This document shows, one piece after another, positions 45,459-52,488 of a DNA stretch of 52,488 bases. How positions within the stretch are numbered: position 1 is the stretch's first letter; the number at the start of each line of letters is the position of its first letter. The notes below the pieces were generated by a model. It was given only the letters and a program-made list of their open reading frames with translations. It was not told where the DNA came from and ran no database searches. The position numbers were made by a program, and so were the translations under genes. The stretch is from Pseudomonadota bacterium (GTDB lineage: Bacteria; Pseudomonadota; Alphaproteobacteria; Acetobacterales; Acetobacteraceae). Location of the stretch: assembly GCA_021847995.1 (NCBI GenBank), contig JAJZNE010000006.1, positions 1-52,488 of the forward strand, written 5' to 3'.

Positions 45459-46346
45459 ATGTCCATGAGCTACGCCGCAACCCTGCGCGCCCTGCTGCGT
45501 GCGCAGCCGATGCTCGTCGCCCCCGGTGCTTACGACGCGATCAGCGCGCGCCTTGTCGTCCAAGCGGGCTTTCCTGCCGTCTACATGACCGGCGCCGGCA
45601 CCGCCGCCACCCTCGGCTTCCCCGATTACGGGCTGGTCACGATGGACGAAATGGTGGCCAACGCCGCCCGCCTCGTCCAGGCCGCCGACGCGCCGCTGAT
45701 CGCCGATGCCGACACCGGCTACGGCAACGAACTCAACGTGGTGCGGCTGGTGCGCGCGCATGGCCGCGCCGGTACCGCCGGCATCCATATCGAGGATCAG
45801 GTCAGCCCGAAGAAATGCGGCCACCTGGAGGACAAGCAGATCGTCCCGCGCGAGGAATGGCTCGCCAAGATCCGTGCCGCCGTCGCCGCCCGGCCGGACC
45901 CCGATTTTCTGGTCATTGCCCGCACCGACAGCCGCGCCGTCGCCGGGTTCGAGGAGGCGGTGGCGCGCTGCAACGCGGCCCTCGCGGCCGGCGCCGACAT
46001 GGCGTTCCTGGAGGCGCCGCAGAGCCGCGAGGAAGTGGCGGCGGTGCCGCGCCGGGTCGGTGGCCCGTGTCTCTACAATCTGGTCAAGGGCGGCAAGAGT
46101 CCCGATATCGGCCTCGATGAGGCGGCGGCGATGGGCTACCGGCTGGTGATCGTGCCCGGCCTGCTGTTCAAGACCGCGATCGTCGCCGGCGATGCCGCCC
46201 TGGCGGCGCTGCGCGACAGCCGCCGGCATCCGGAGGTGGGCGGGATGCGGGTGCAGGAGGTTTTCGCCCGCATGGGGGCGGCCGAATGGGACGCCCTGCG
46301 CACCCGTTTCCGTGATGACGCGGCGGCGCGGGAGGCGGCGGAATGA
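45459..46346 (+). CDS. Isocitrate lyase/PEP mutase superfamily protein
   Basis: The 295-residue product is a member of the methylisocitrate lyase/PEP mutase family: [19 protein letters not shown] at the start, DADTGYGN (metal-binding Asp), [14 protein letters not shown] with the catalytic KKCGH loop, and VIARTDSRA. The KKCGH Cys indicates lyase rather than mutase activity. Substrate candidates are 2-methylisocitrate, 2,3-dimethylmalate or oxaloacetate. It overlaps a LeuC-like gene by four bases (ATGA) and is followed by LeuD, so the three probably act on one branched hydroxydiacid. Confidence 0.9.
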   Translation: MSMSYAATLRALLRAQPMLVAPGAYDAISARLVVQAGFPAVYMTGAGTAATLGFPDYGLVTMDEMVANAARLVQAADAPLIADADTGYGNELNVVRLVRAHGRAGTAGIHIEDQVSPKKCGHLEDKQIVPREEWLAKIRAAVAARPDPDFLVIARTDSRAVAGFEEAVARCNAALAAGADMAFLEAPQSREEVAAVPRRVGGPCLYNLVKGGKSPDIGLDEAAAMGYRLVIVPGLLFKTAIVAGDAALAALRDSRRHPEVGGMRVQEVFARMGAAEWDALRTRFRDDAAAREAAE

Positions 46347-47749
46347 CGGCGGGGCGGTCGCTGTTCGACAAGATCTGGCAGCGCCACGCCATCCTGACAC
46401 GGCCCGACGGCGCCGTGCTGCTGCATGTCGGGCGCCATCTGGTGCATGACGGCTCGCGCGCCGCGTTCCGGCAACTGGCCGAACGCGGCCTGACGCTGCA
46501 CAGCCCGTCCCGCACCTTCGCCACCGCCGACCATTACGTGCCGACCGCCCCGACGGCGGAGGTCGCGCCGCACCGGCAGGAAATGATCGCGGCACTGGCG
46601 GCCCATGCCGCGACGCACGGCATCGCCTGCTTCGCTCCGGGCGATCCGCGCCAGGGCATCGTGCATGTCGTCGGGCCGGAACAGGGCATCACGCTGCCCG
46701 GCCTCGTCATGGTGTGCGGCGACAGCCACACCGCGAGCCACGGGGCACTCGGCGCGCTCGCCTTCGGCATCGGCGCGTCGGAGGTGGCGCATGTGCTCGC
46801 CACCCAGACGCTGTGGCAGTCGCGCCGGCCGGGCAGCATGCGCATCACCGTCGAAGGGCGCCTCGGCAACGGGGTGGCGCCGAAGGACGTGGTTCTGGCG
46901 ATCATCGCCCGCATCGGGGCTGCCGGCGGCACCGGGCGCGTGATCGAATATGCCGGCAGCACCTTCCGCGCCATGTCGATCGAGGGGCGGCTCACGGTCT
47001 GCAACATGTCGATCGAGGCGGGCGCGCGGGCCGGCATGGTGGCGCCGGACGACACCACCTTTGCCTATCTCGCCGGCCGGCCGTTCGCGCCACAGGGGGC
47101 TGCGTGGGAGCGGGCGGTCGCCTACTGGCGCACCCTGCCGAGCGATGCCGATGCGGCGTTCGATGCCGACGTGACGCTGGATGCGGCGGCGATCGTGCCG
47201 ATGGCAACCTGGGGCACCAGCCCGGAGAGCGCCCTGCCGGTCGACGGCCGCATCCCCGACCCCGATCGCGAGCCGGATGCCGACCGTCGGCAGGCGATGC
47301 GGCGGGCGCTGGACTACATGGACCTCCGCCCCGGCACGCCGGTCGATGCGATTCCGATCGACCGTGTCTTCATCGGCTCCTGCACCAATGCGCGGATCGA
47401 GGATATCCGCGCGGCGGCGCGCGTCGTTGCCGGACGCAGGGTGCGCGTGCCCGCCTGGGTGGTGCCCGGATCGGGGCTGGTCAAGCGCCAGGCGGAGGCG
47501 GAAGGGCTCGACCGTGTGCTGACCGCGGCGGGGCTGGAATGGCGCGACCCCGGCTGCTCGATGTGCGTCGGCATGAACGGCGACGTGGTGCCGCCGGGCG
47601 CGCATTGCGCTTCCACCTCCAACCGCAATTTCGTCGGGCGGCAGGGACCGGGGGCGCGGACCCATCTGATGAGCCCGGCGATGGCCGCCGCCGCCGCGCT
47701 CACCGGCCATATCACCGATGTCCGGACGATGCTGGCGGGAGGTGCCTGA
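46343..47749 (+). CDS. leuC: LeuC-like aconitase-family dehydratase, large subunit
   Basis: The 468-residue product matches Leu[46 protein letters not shown] and [13 protein letters not shown], which supply the three [4Fe-4S] cysteines and active-site His. LeuC with LeuD normally isomerises isopropylmalate in leucine synthesis. Here it is coupled to a lyase gene and not to leuB or leuA, so it may be a paralogue acting on a related substrate such as citramalate or dimethylmalate. Its TGA overlaps the LeuD ATG. Confidence 0.9.
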   Translation: MTAGRSLFDKIWQRHAILTRPDGAVLLHVGRHLVHDGSRAAFRQLAERGLTLHSPSRTFATADHYVPTAPTAEVAPHRQEMIAALAAHAATHGIACFAPGDPRQGIVHVVGPEQGITLPGLVMVCGDSHTASHGALGALAFGIGASEVAHVLATQTLWQSRRPGSMRITVEGRLGNGVAPKDVVLAIIARIGAAGGTGRVIEYAGSTFRAMSIEGRLTVCNMSIEAGARAGMVAPDDTTFAYLAGRPFAPQGAAWERAVAYWRTLPSDADAAFDADVTLDAAAIVPMATWGTSPESALPVDGRIPDPDREPDADRRQAMRRALDYMDLRPGTPVDAIPIDRVFIGSCTNARIEDIRAAARVVAGRRVRVPAWVVPGSGLVKRQAEAEGLDRVLTAAGLEWRDPGCSMCVGMNGDVVPPGAHCASTSNRNFVGRQGPGARTHLMSPAMAAAAALTGHITDVRTMLAGGA

Positions 47750-48369
47750 TGCAGCCCTTCACCACGGTCGATGGCAAAGCGGTGGCGCTCGACATGCCCA
47801 ATGTCGATACCGACCAGATCATCCCTGCCCGCTTCCTCTGGCGACCGCGTGGCGATGGCTATGGCGGCCTGCTGTTCCACGACCTGCGCCACGACGCCGG
47901 CGGCGCGCCGAAGCCGGGCTTCCCGCTCGATGCGCCGGCGGCGGAGGGGGCGGCGGTGCTGGTGGCGGAGCGCAATTTCGGCTGCGGCTCCTCGCGCGAG
48001 CATGCGGTGTGGGCGCTCGCCGATGCCGGGATGCGCGTCGTCATCGCCCCCTCGTTCGGCGACATCTTCTATTCCAACTGCTTCAAGAACGGGCTGCTGC
48101 CGATCGTGCTGCCGGAGGCGCGCTGTGCCGAACTGCGCGCCGCACTGGCGCGCAACCCCGGTGCGCGGCTGATCGTCGATCTGGCGGAGCAGACCGTGAC
48201 CGGGCCGGTCGGCGTCAATGACGGCTTCGCCATCGACCGCTTCCCGGTCGATCCGCTGCGTCGGGAATTGCTGCTGGCGGGGGAGGACGAGATCGGCTTC
48301 ACCCGCCGCCACGAAGCCGCGATCGCCGCGTTCGAGGCGGATTACGCCGCGGCGATGCCCTGGCTGTAG
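47749..48369 (+). CDS. leuD: LeuD-like aconitase-family dehydratase, small subunit
   Basis: The 206-residue product matches LeuD: MPNVDTDQIIPARFLWR, FGCGSSREHAVWAL and APSFGDIFYSNCFKNGLLPI are the swivel-domain signature blocks. It completes the dehydratase with the LeuC-like subunit. The start overlaps the leuC stop by one base (TGATG), implying coupled synthesis. The gene ends seven bases before the convergent alpha/beta hydrolase gene. Confidence 0.9.
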   Translation: MQPFTTVDGKAVALDMPNVDTDQIIPARFLWRPRGDGYGGLLFHDLRHDAGGAPKPGFPLDAPAAEGAAVLVAERNFGCGSSREHAVWALADAGMRVVIAPSFGDIFYSNCFKNGLLPIVLPEARCAELRAALARNPGARLIVDLAEQTVTGPVGVNDGFAIDRFPVDPLRRELLLAGEDEIGFTRRHEAAIAAFEADYAAAMPWL

Positions 48370-48376
48370 CGCCGCC

Positions 48377-49258
48377 TCAGCGCAGGCCGAGGATCGTGCC
48401 GGCCATCGCGCGCGGATCGCGCGGGCGCCAGGCGCCGATATCGACGGCGTGGAAGAAGCGTTCGAGGGCGGCATTGAATGCCGCCGGCTCCTCCAGGTTG
48501 AGGGCGTGGCCGGTGCCGGGCAGCACGGCCAGCGTCGCGGAGGGGATGGTGCGCTTCATCAGCAGCGCCGGCTCCAGGCACGGCCAGTCCTCATCGCCCG
48601 TCATCACCAGCGTCGGCGTCGTCATCGCCGCCATGCGGTCGGTCAGGTCATAGAGCGACGGGCGGCGCGCCTGCACGCCGCGCAGGGTGTTCACCGAGCC
48701 TGTCACGGAATGTTCGGCGAGTTGGTCGGCGAATTCCTGCCAGCCGCGCGGATCCTTGTTCTGGAACTGCACGCGGGTCGGCCCGAGCGCGTAGGCGAGC
48801 GCGGCCTTCGCCATCCCCTCGCTCTCGAACCGCCGCGCCGATGCCTCGGCCTCGGCGGCGAACTGCGCCCGTTTGCCCGGCTCCGCCCCGTAGCCGCAGC
48901 CGGCGACGACGAGCGCGCGGGCACGGTCGGGATAGGCGAGGCCGAAATGCAGCGTGGCGAAGCCGCCCATCGAGATGCCGACGACATGGGCACGGTCGAG
49001 GCCGAGCGCATCGAGCACGGCGCGGATATCGTCGCGCGCGCGGTCCTGGCTGTACAGCGCCGGGTCCGCCGGCACGTCGGAGGGCGGGTAGCCGCGGGCG
49101 TTGTAGGCGATGCAGCGATAGGCGCGGGCGAAATGGCGGATCTGGGGCGCGTAGGAACGGTGGTCGCCAGCGAATTCGTGGACGAACACGATCGGCAGGC
49201 CGCTGCCCGTCTCCTCGAAATGGAGTTTCACCCCGTCATCGGCGGTGATGTGCGGCAT
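48377..49258 (-). CDS. Alpha/beta hydrolase, enol-lactonase-like
   Basis: The 293-residue product begins MPHITADDGVKLHFEETGSG. The nucleophile elbow is VVGISMGGFATLHF, the acid is probably in VMTGDEDWPC, and the catalytic His is in LPGTGHALNLEEP. This resembles 3-oxoadipate enol-lactonase and related esterases. AGGGAGCTGCCGC before the ATG fixes the start; the upstream in-frame extension is low-complexity. It is not clearly linked to its neighbours, so its substrate is open. Confidence 0.85.
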   Translation of the reverse strand: MPHITADDGVKLHFEETGSGLPIVFVHEFAGDHRSYAPQIRHFARAYRCIAYNARGYPPSDVPADPALYSQDRARDDIRAVLDALGLDRAHVVGISMGGFATLHFGLAYPDRARALVVAGCGYGAEPGKRAQFAAEAEASARRFESEGMAKAALAYALGPTRVQFQNKDPRGWQEFADQLAEHSVTGSVNTLRGVQARRPSLYDLTDRMAAMTTPTLVMTGDEDWPCLEPALLMKRTIPSATLAVLPGTGHALNLEEPAAFNAALERFFHAVDIGAWRPRDPRAMAGTILGLR

Positions 49259-49396
49259 GCGGCAGCTCCCTGCAACGAAAGCCGCAGGTTCGGCCCGCCG
49301 CGGCCGGCGCGCAAGCGCCTTCGAAGCGATTCCGCCGGGTGCTTGTCGGGGCGGAATTGCGCCATTACGCTGCCGCCAGGGAGAGAGGAGGCGGCC

Positions 49397-49882
49397 GTGC
49401 GGCGGAGTGGCGTGGTGATGCTGGCCGGGACACTGGCGCTCGCGGGATGCGGCACGCCCGGCATGCAGAACGACCAGCAGGCCGGCGGCCTGATCGGCGG
49501 CGCCGGCGGCGCCATAGCGGGCGGCATCCTCGGCAACAGCTTCGGCGGATTCGGTGGCCTGATCGGCGGCGTGCTCGGTTCGGTCGGCGGCTATCTGGTG
49601 GGCAGCGCGATCGGTGCGCGGCTGGATCAGGCCGACCGCCAGCGGGCCGAGGCGGCGACCGAGCGGGCGCTCGCCGCACCGGCGCCGGATACGCCGGTCG
49701 CCTGGCGGTCCGACCACAACGCCGGCATCGGCGGCTCCTCGCAGGTGGTTTCCCAGCAGCCGCAGTCGAACGGCGGGGAATGCCGCGAGGTGCGGGAGGT
49801 GGCCTATATCAACGGCGAACAGACGCAGCAGACCTCCCGCTACTGTCGTGGGCCGAGCGGTGCCTGGACGCGCCAGGCCTGA
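49397..49882 (+). CDS. Glycine-zipper lipoprotein
   Basis: The 161-residue product starts at GTG behind GAGAGAGGAGG and has a lipoprotein signal with lipobox LALAGC. A glycine-zipper stretch follows (GGLIGGAGGAIAGGILGNSF, then GGLIGGVLGSVGGYLVGSAIG), typical of 17-kDa antigen/SlyB-like outer-membrane lipoproteins, and the C-terminal part has two cysteines (GECREVREV and SRYCRGPSG). It is probably anchored in the outer membrane. The next gene starts inside its 3' end. Confidence 0.82.
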   Translation: MRRSGVVMLAGTLALAGCGTPGMQNDQQAGGLIGGAGGAIAGGILGNSFGGFGGLIGGVLGSVGGYLVGSAIGARLDQADRQRAEAATERALAAPAPDTPVAWRSDHNAGIGGSSQVVSQQPQSNGGECREVREVAYINGEQTQQTSRYCRGPSGAWTRQA

Positions 49883-50666
49883 GCGGCGCGGGCCACGCCG
49901 GGCGTCGGCGCTGCTGCTGCTGCTGTGGCCGCTCGGCGCCGCCGCGCAGGGGCTGGAGGCGGTGCCGCCGGATCTGACCTGGGGGAAGGTGGCGGCCACG
50001 CCCCATCTGCATTTCGCCGCCCTCCCGCGCGGGAGGGCGGTGAGCGTGCTGGTCTGGGGCGGCATCGGCAGCGGCGACGCGGCGCGTTTCGCCGCGGCGC
50101 TGAACGGGGCCGGGGCGATCGACGACGTGGAGTTCTTCTCTCCCGGCGGGGTGCTCGATGAAGGGCTGAACATGGGCTACGAGGTGCGGCGGCGCGGCCT
50201 GGCGACGCGCATTCCGGCCGGCGCGCGCTGCGTCAGCGCCTGCAACTTCGCCTTCATGGGGGGTGTGGTGCGCAGCATCGATGCCGGCGCACGGTTCGAG
50301 GTGCATATGTTCGCGACCGGCGACGAGGTCGGGCGGGAGATCAGGCACGACGTGGACGACCCGCCGCGCAGCATCGCCGACTTCAACAATCGCTTCCCCG
50401 ACAACCAGCTCGACCCCGCCGGGGTGCGGGACTATCTGGCGCAGCACGGCACCGCGCTCGGCACCTTCCTGCGCGATCAGGCGATCGGCGAGGATATCAA
50501 GCAGATCCAGCAGAGTGCGGCGGAAGTCTCGGCCAAGATCGGCCAGTTCCTGCTGCGCATGCAGCTTTCGCTCGATTTCCTGACCACCTTCGCCAGCATC
50601 CCGAATGATTTCCCGCGCCCGCTCTCCGCCGCGGAACTGCGCCGCTTCAACGTGGTGAACGACTGA
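49860..50666 (+). CDS. COG3904-like periplasmic protein
   Basis: The product of about 268 residues has a signal peptide (PRRASALLLLLWPLGAAAQG) and a ClpP/crotonase-like core: VLVWGGIGSGDAARFAAAL, VEFFSPGGVLDEGLNMGYEV and GARCVSACNFAFMGG, where Ser lies between two cysteines. This fits the predicted periplasmic COG3904 group, whose activity is unproven; a serine peptidase is the usual guess. The start is uncertain: GTG at 49860 (within the lipoprotein gene) or GTG at 49848. A 24-base perfect palindrome lies inside the gene. Confidence 0.7.
   Translation: MPGRARPERRGPRRASALLLLLWPLGAAAQGLEAVPPDLTWGKVAATPHLHFAALPRGRAVSVLVWGGIGSGDAARFAAALNGAGAIDDVEFFSPGGVLDEGLNMGYEVRRRGLATRIPAGARCVSACNFAFMGGVVRSIDAGARFEVHMFATGDEVGREIRHDVDDPPRSIADFNNRFPDNQLDPAGVRDYLAQHGTALGTFLRDQAIGEDIKQIQQSAAEVSAKIGQFLLRMQLSLDFLTTFASIPNDFPRPLSAAELRRFNVVND
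50017..50040. repeat. Perfect 24-base palindrome inside a gene
   Basis: The left half CCGCCCTCCCGC (50017-50028) is followed directly by its exact complement GCGGGAGGGCGG (50029-50040). It lies in the coding sequence of the COG3904-like gene, at the residues reading AALPRGRAV. It may be chance in GC-rich DNA or a strong transcript hairpin early in that gene. Confidence 0.45.
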
Positions 50667-50706
50667 AACCAGGTCGCGGAAAGACCGAACTCTTCAGGAC
50701 GTCCGG

Positions 50707-51330
50707 CTACGTGGCCTGCACGTCCGGCTGCCACGCACGCTCGACCAGGACCGGCAGACGCGGCCTGGCGGCGCGCGCGGCGGGGTCATGCGCCCGCCAT
50801 TCCATCAGCCGTCCCAGTACCGCCCGCGTCACCAGCGCCAGATCGAGCGCCAGCGCCTCCGCCACCAAATAGAAGCGCAAGCCCTCCAGTTCCCCCGAAC
50901 CGGCCAGCGTGCCGGCCGCCAGTTCCGCCGGAGCGACGAAGAAGCGGGCGTCGAAGCGCACCGGCTGCGCCGCCGGCGTGATGGCGCGGCAGAGATCGTC
51001 GAGCACCGCGAGCGGCGGCGGATCGCCGAGCGACAGCCCGGTCTCCTCGGTCAGTTCCCGCGCCGCGGCGATGCCGAGCGCGTGGGCGAGCGACCCTTCC
51101 GCCCCGTCCTGCAACCGTCGCGCCACCTCCGGCCGCAGCGGCGTGGCGCAGGGTGCGGCGTGATCGGCGGGATCGACGGCGCCGCCGGGAAAGACGAGGC
51201 GGTTCGGCATGAAGCGATGGCCGGCGCCGCGCGTGCCCATCAGCACTTCCGGCCCGGCCGCGCCCTCGCGCAGCAGGAGCAGGCTGGCGGCGGGGCGGGG
51301 GATCGCGGGTTGGGTCGCGGGCGTCGGCAT
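50707..51330 (-). CDS. Nudix hydrolase, NUDT19-like
   Basis: The 207-residue product has a Nudix fold with a split box: FPGGAVDPAD supplies the first glycines and, after an insertion of about 30 residues, AARELTEETGLSLG supplies the REUxEExGU part. The same split occurs in NUDT19-type coenzyme A or nucleotide diphosphatases. Pro/Arg-rich first residues precede ASLLLLREG. It converges on the COG3904-like gene. The substrate is a guess; the metal-binding glutamates are intact. Confidence 0.83.
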   Translation of the reverse strand: MPTPATQPAIPRPAASLLLLREGAAGPEVLMGTRGAGHRFMPNRLVFPGGAVDPADHAAPCATPLRPEVARRLQDGAEGSLAHALGIAAARELTEETGLSLGDPPPLAVLDDLCRAITPAAQPVRFDARFFVAPAELAAGTLAGSGELEGLRFYLVAEALALDLALVTRAVLGRLMEWRAHDPAARAARPRLPVLVERAWQPDVQAT

Positions 51331-51399
51331 CGCCCCTCATCCCCCGCCCGCTGCGGCCGGTCAATGGCGGTCAATGGCGGGCAGCGGCGGCGGTTCGCG

Positions 51400-52488
51400 C
51401 TACGGCATGGCGGCGGCAGAGGACCCGCCGGCGGTCGCCACCGTCTCCTCCTCCGCCAGCAGGTGCAGGGCCACCACGGCATCGAGCGCATAGAGCAGCC
51501 GCCGCACCTCCCGCACTTCGCCGTCGGAGGCGCTGTCCGGGCCGAGCCGGTCGGTCAGCGCACCCAGCCGGGCGGTGAGTTCACTGATCTCCTCGTGCAT
51601 GCGCGCAAGCGGGCCGAGCGGGTCGCGGCCGCCGAGTCGGCGCAGGAGGGCGGGATAGAGCGCCTGCTCCTCGGCCTGCTGATGCGGCAGCAGCGTCTCG
51701 CGCAGGCCGGTGACGATCGCGCGCAGCTCATCCGCCGGCAGCTCCGCGCCGGGGTCGAGCCGGTCGGCGGCACGGCGCATCCGCCCGGTGAGGCGACGCA
51801 GCGTGTCATGCTCGGCGAGTGCCCGCGCCGCCCCCGCCGCCTCCGGCAGCGGCAGCGGCCGGCCGCCGCCGCCAAGCACGCGCAGTGCGTTCAGGATGAC
51901 CGCGACGTCGATGCCCTCCTGCAACACTGCCCCGCTTACCGGCGGCAGATGGCCGGCGCCGGCGGCCAGCATGGCCAGCGCCGACAGCCCCATGCCGGCC
52001 ACGATCGATTGCAGCGCGATCGCGCGCCCGCGCACCGCCGCCGCCACCGCCGCGGCCAGCGCATCCAGCCGGTCCACCAGCAGCACCACATCCGCCGCCT
52101 CGGCCGCCGCCGCGGCGCCGCGGGCACCCATCGCCACGCCGACATCGGCCGCCGCCAGGGCCGGCGCATCGTTGATGCCGTCGCCCACCATCAGCGTCGG
52201 CCCCGCCGCCTGCTCGGTGCGCAGGACGGCGATCTTGTCCGCCGGCGCCAGTTCGGCGTGCACGGCATCGAGGCCGAGTGCGGCACCGATCGCCTCGGCG
52301 CTGGCCCGCCGGTCGCCGCTGACCATCACGAGCCGCCGGACGCCGGCCGCGCGCAGGGCACGCAGCGCCCGCGGTGCCTCCGGCCGCAGCCGGTCCGACA
52401 GCAGCAGCGCGCCGGCAACCCGCCCGTCCACCACGACCCAGGCGGCCACGGCGGCGGCGGCGGCCAGGCGGGCCGCCGCGCCCCCCTC
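51400..52488 (-). CDS. Heavy-metal P-type ATPase fused to a hemerythrin domain (partial)
   Basis: The frame is open to the right edge, so the N-terminal part (metal-binding, most membrane helices, phosphorylation site) is outside the window. Visible are the late P domain (VMVSGDRRAS, MVGDGINDAPALAAADVGVAMG), the last membrane pair (ALQSIVAGMGLSALAMLAAG) and, after a linker, a hemerythrin-like four-helix domain. Its iron-ligand pattern is complete: His in LAEHDTLRR, H-x3-E in LPHQQAEEQALYPAL, His in ARMHEEISEL and H-x4-E in ALHLLAEEETV. The ATPase would move a heavy metal ion; the added domain may sense oxygen, iron or NO. Confidence 0.83.
   Translation of the reverse strand, partial: EGGAAARLAAAAAVAAWVVVDGRVAGALLLSDRLRPEAPRALRALRAAGVRRLVMVSGDRRASAEAIGAALGLDAVHAELAPADKIAVLRTEQAAGPTLMVGDGINDAPALAAADVGVAMGARGAAAAAEAADVVLLVDRLDALAAAVAAAVRGRAIALQSIVAGMGLSALAMLAAGAGHLPPVSGAVLQEGIDVAVILNALRVLGGGGRPLPLPEAAGAARALAEHDTLRRLTGRMRRAADRLDPGAELPADELRAIVTGLRETLLPHQQAEEQALYPALLRRLGGRDPLGPLARMHEEISELTARLGALTDRLGPDSASDGEVREVRRLLYALDAVVALHLLAEEETVATAGGSSAAAMP

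Overview
The window is about 52.5 kb of very GC-rich DNA (close to 70% by eye) with dense, often overlapping genes and frequent GTG starts. Gene content points to an alphaproteobacterium, most likely Acetobacteraceae: red-type (form IC) RuBisCO genes, a XylX-like dehydratase, AtuA, HyuAB and PaoABC-like catabolic operons, and a circularly permuted ATP-grasp/alpha-E/transglutaminase pair. The family placement is inference from gene content. No rRNA, tRNA, CRISPR array, transposase or phage gene was seen, and no gap over 300 bases lacks a gene.

Layout. 1-0.65 kb: C-terminal end of an RTX-like secreted protein. 0.65-5.6 kb, minus: a 26-residue small ORF, transglutaminase, fused ATP-grasp/alpha-E protein, XylX-like dehydratase and a small membrane protein. 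5.7-8.9 kb: a VOC protein facing an operon of soluble histidine kinase, double KaiC-like ATPase and single-domain response regulator. 9.1-12.3 kb, plus: divergent polysaccharide deacetylase, pyroglutamyl peptidase, DsbA-like protein and a GT9-like protein. 12.3-14.9 kb, minus: broken ORF, minimal nucleotidyltransferase, aldo/keto reductase, fucose mutarotase and an unknown gene. 15.1-19.7 kb, plus: two E1 subunits of a 2-oxoacid dehydrogenase, an acetolactate-synthase-like enzyme and an SDR, with no E2 or E3. 19.7-27.4 kb: an ester-catabolism operon (CitMHS transporter, AtuA, AtuA-C, tannase-like, 3-hydroxybutyrate oligomer hydrolase-like) with a divergent LysR. 27.4-33.9 kb, minus: MFS transporter, HyuB, HyuA, M20 peptidase. 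34.0-38.6 kb: a PaoABC-like molybdenum hydroxylase with a divergent TetR.

38.6-45.4 kb is a Calvin-Benson-Bassham cluster: cbbR divergent from cbbP-cbbA-cbbL-cbbS-cbbX-cbbE. It appears damaged. cbbA, cbbL, cbbS and cbbE each carry an apparent indel, and the stop codons of cbbP and cbbS are missing, so they run in frame into the next gene. Catalytic motifs remain intact, and cbbF and cbbT are absent. Neighbouring operons show nothing comparable, so this is either recent decay or local sequence error.

45.5-48.4 kb holds a PEP mutase/isocitrate lyase-family enzyme with an overlapping LeuC/LeuD pair, a set resembling the dimethylmalate dehydratase/lyase arrangement. 48.4-52.5 kb: alpha/beta hydrolase, glycine-zipper lipoprotein, COG3904-like periplasmic protein, Nudix hydrolase, and the C-terminal part of a heavy-metal P-type ATPase fused to a hemerythrin domain, cut by the window end.

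The best candidates for something new are the kinase/KaiC/regulator triad with its two upstream inverted repeats, the ATPase-hemerythrin fusion, the lyase/LeuCD set, the E1/E1/ThDP-enzyme/SDR operon, and two unlisted small ORFs with strong ribosome binding sites.
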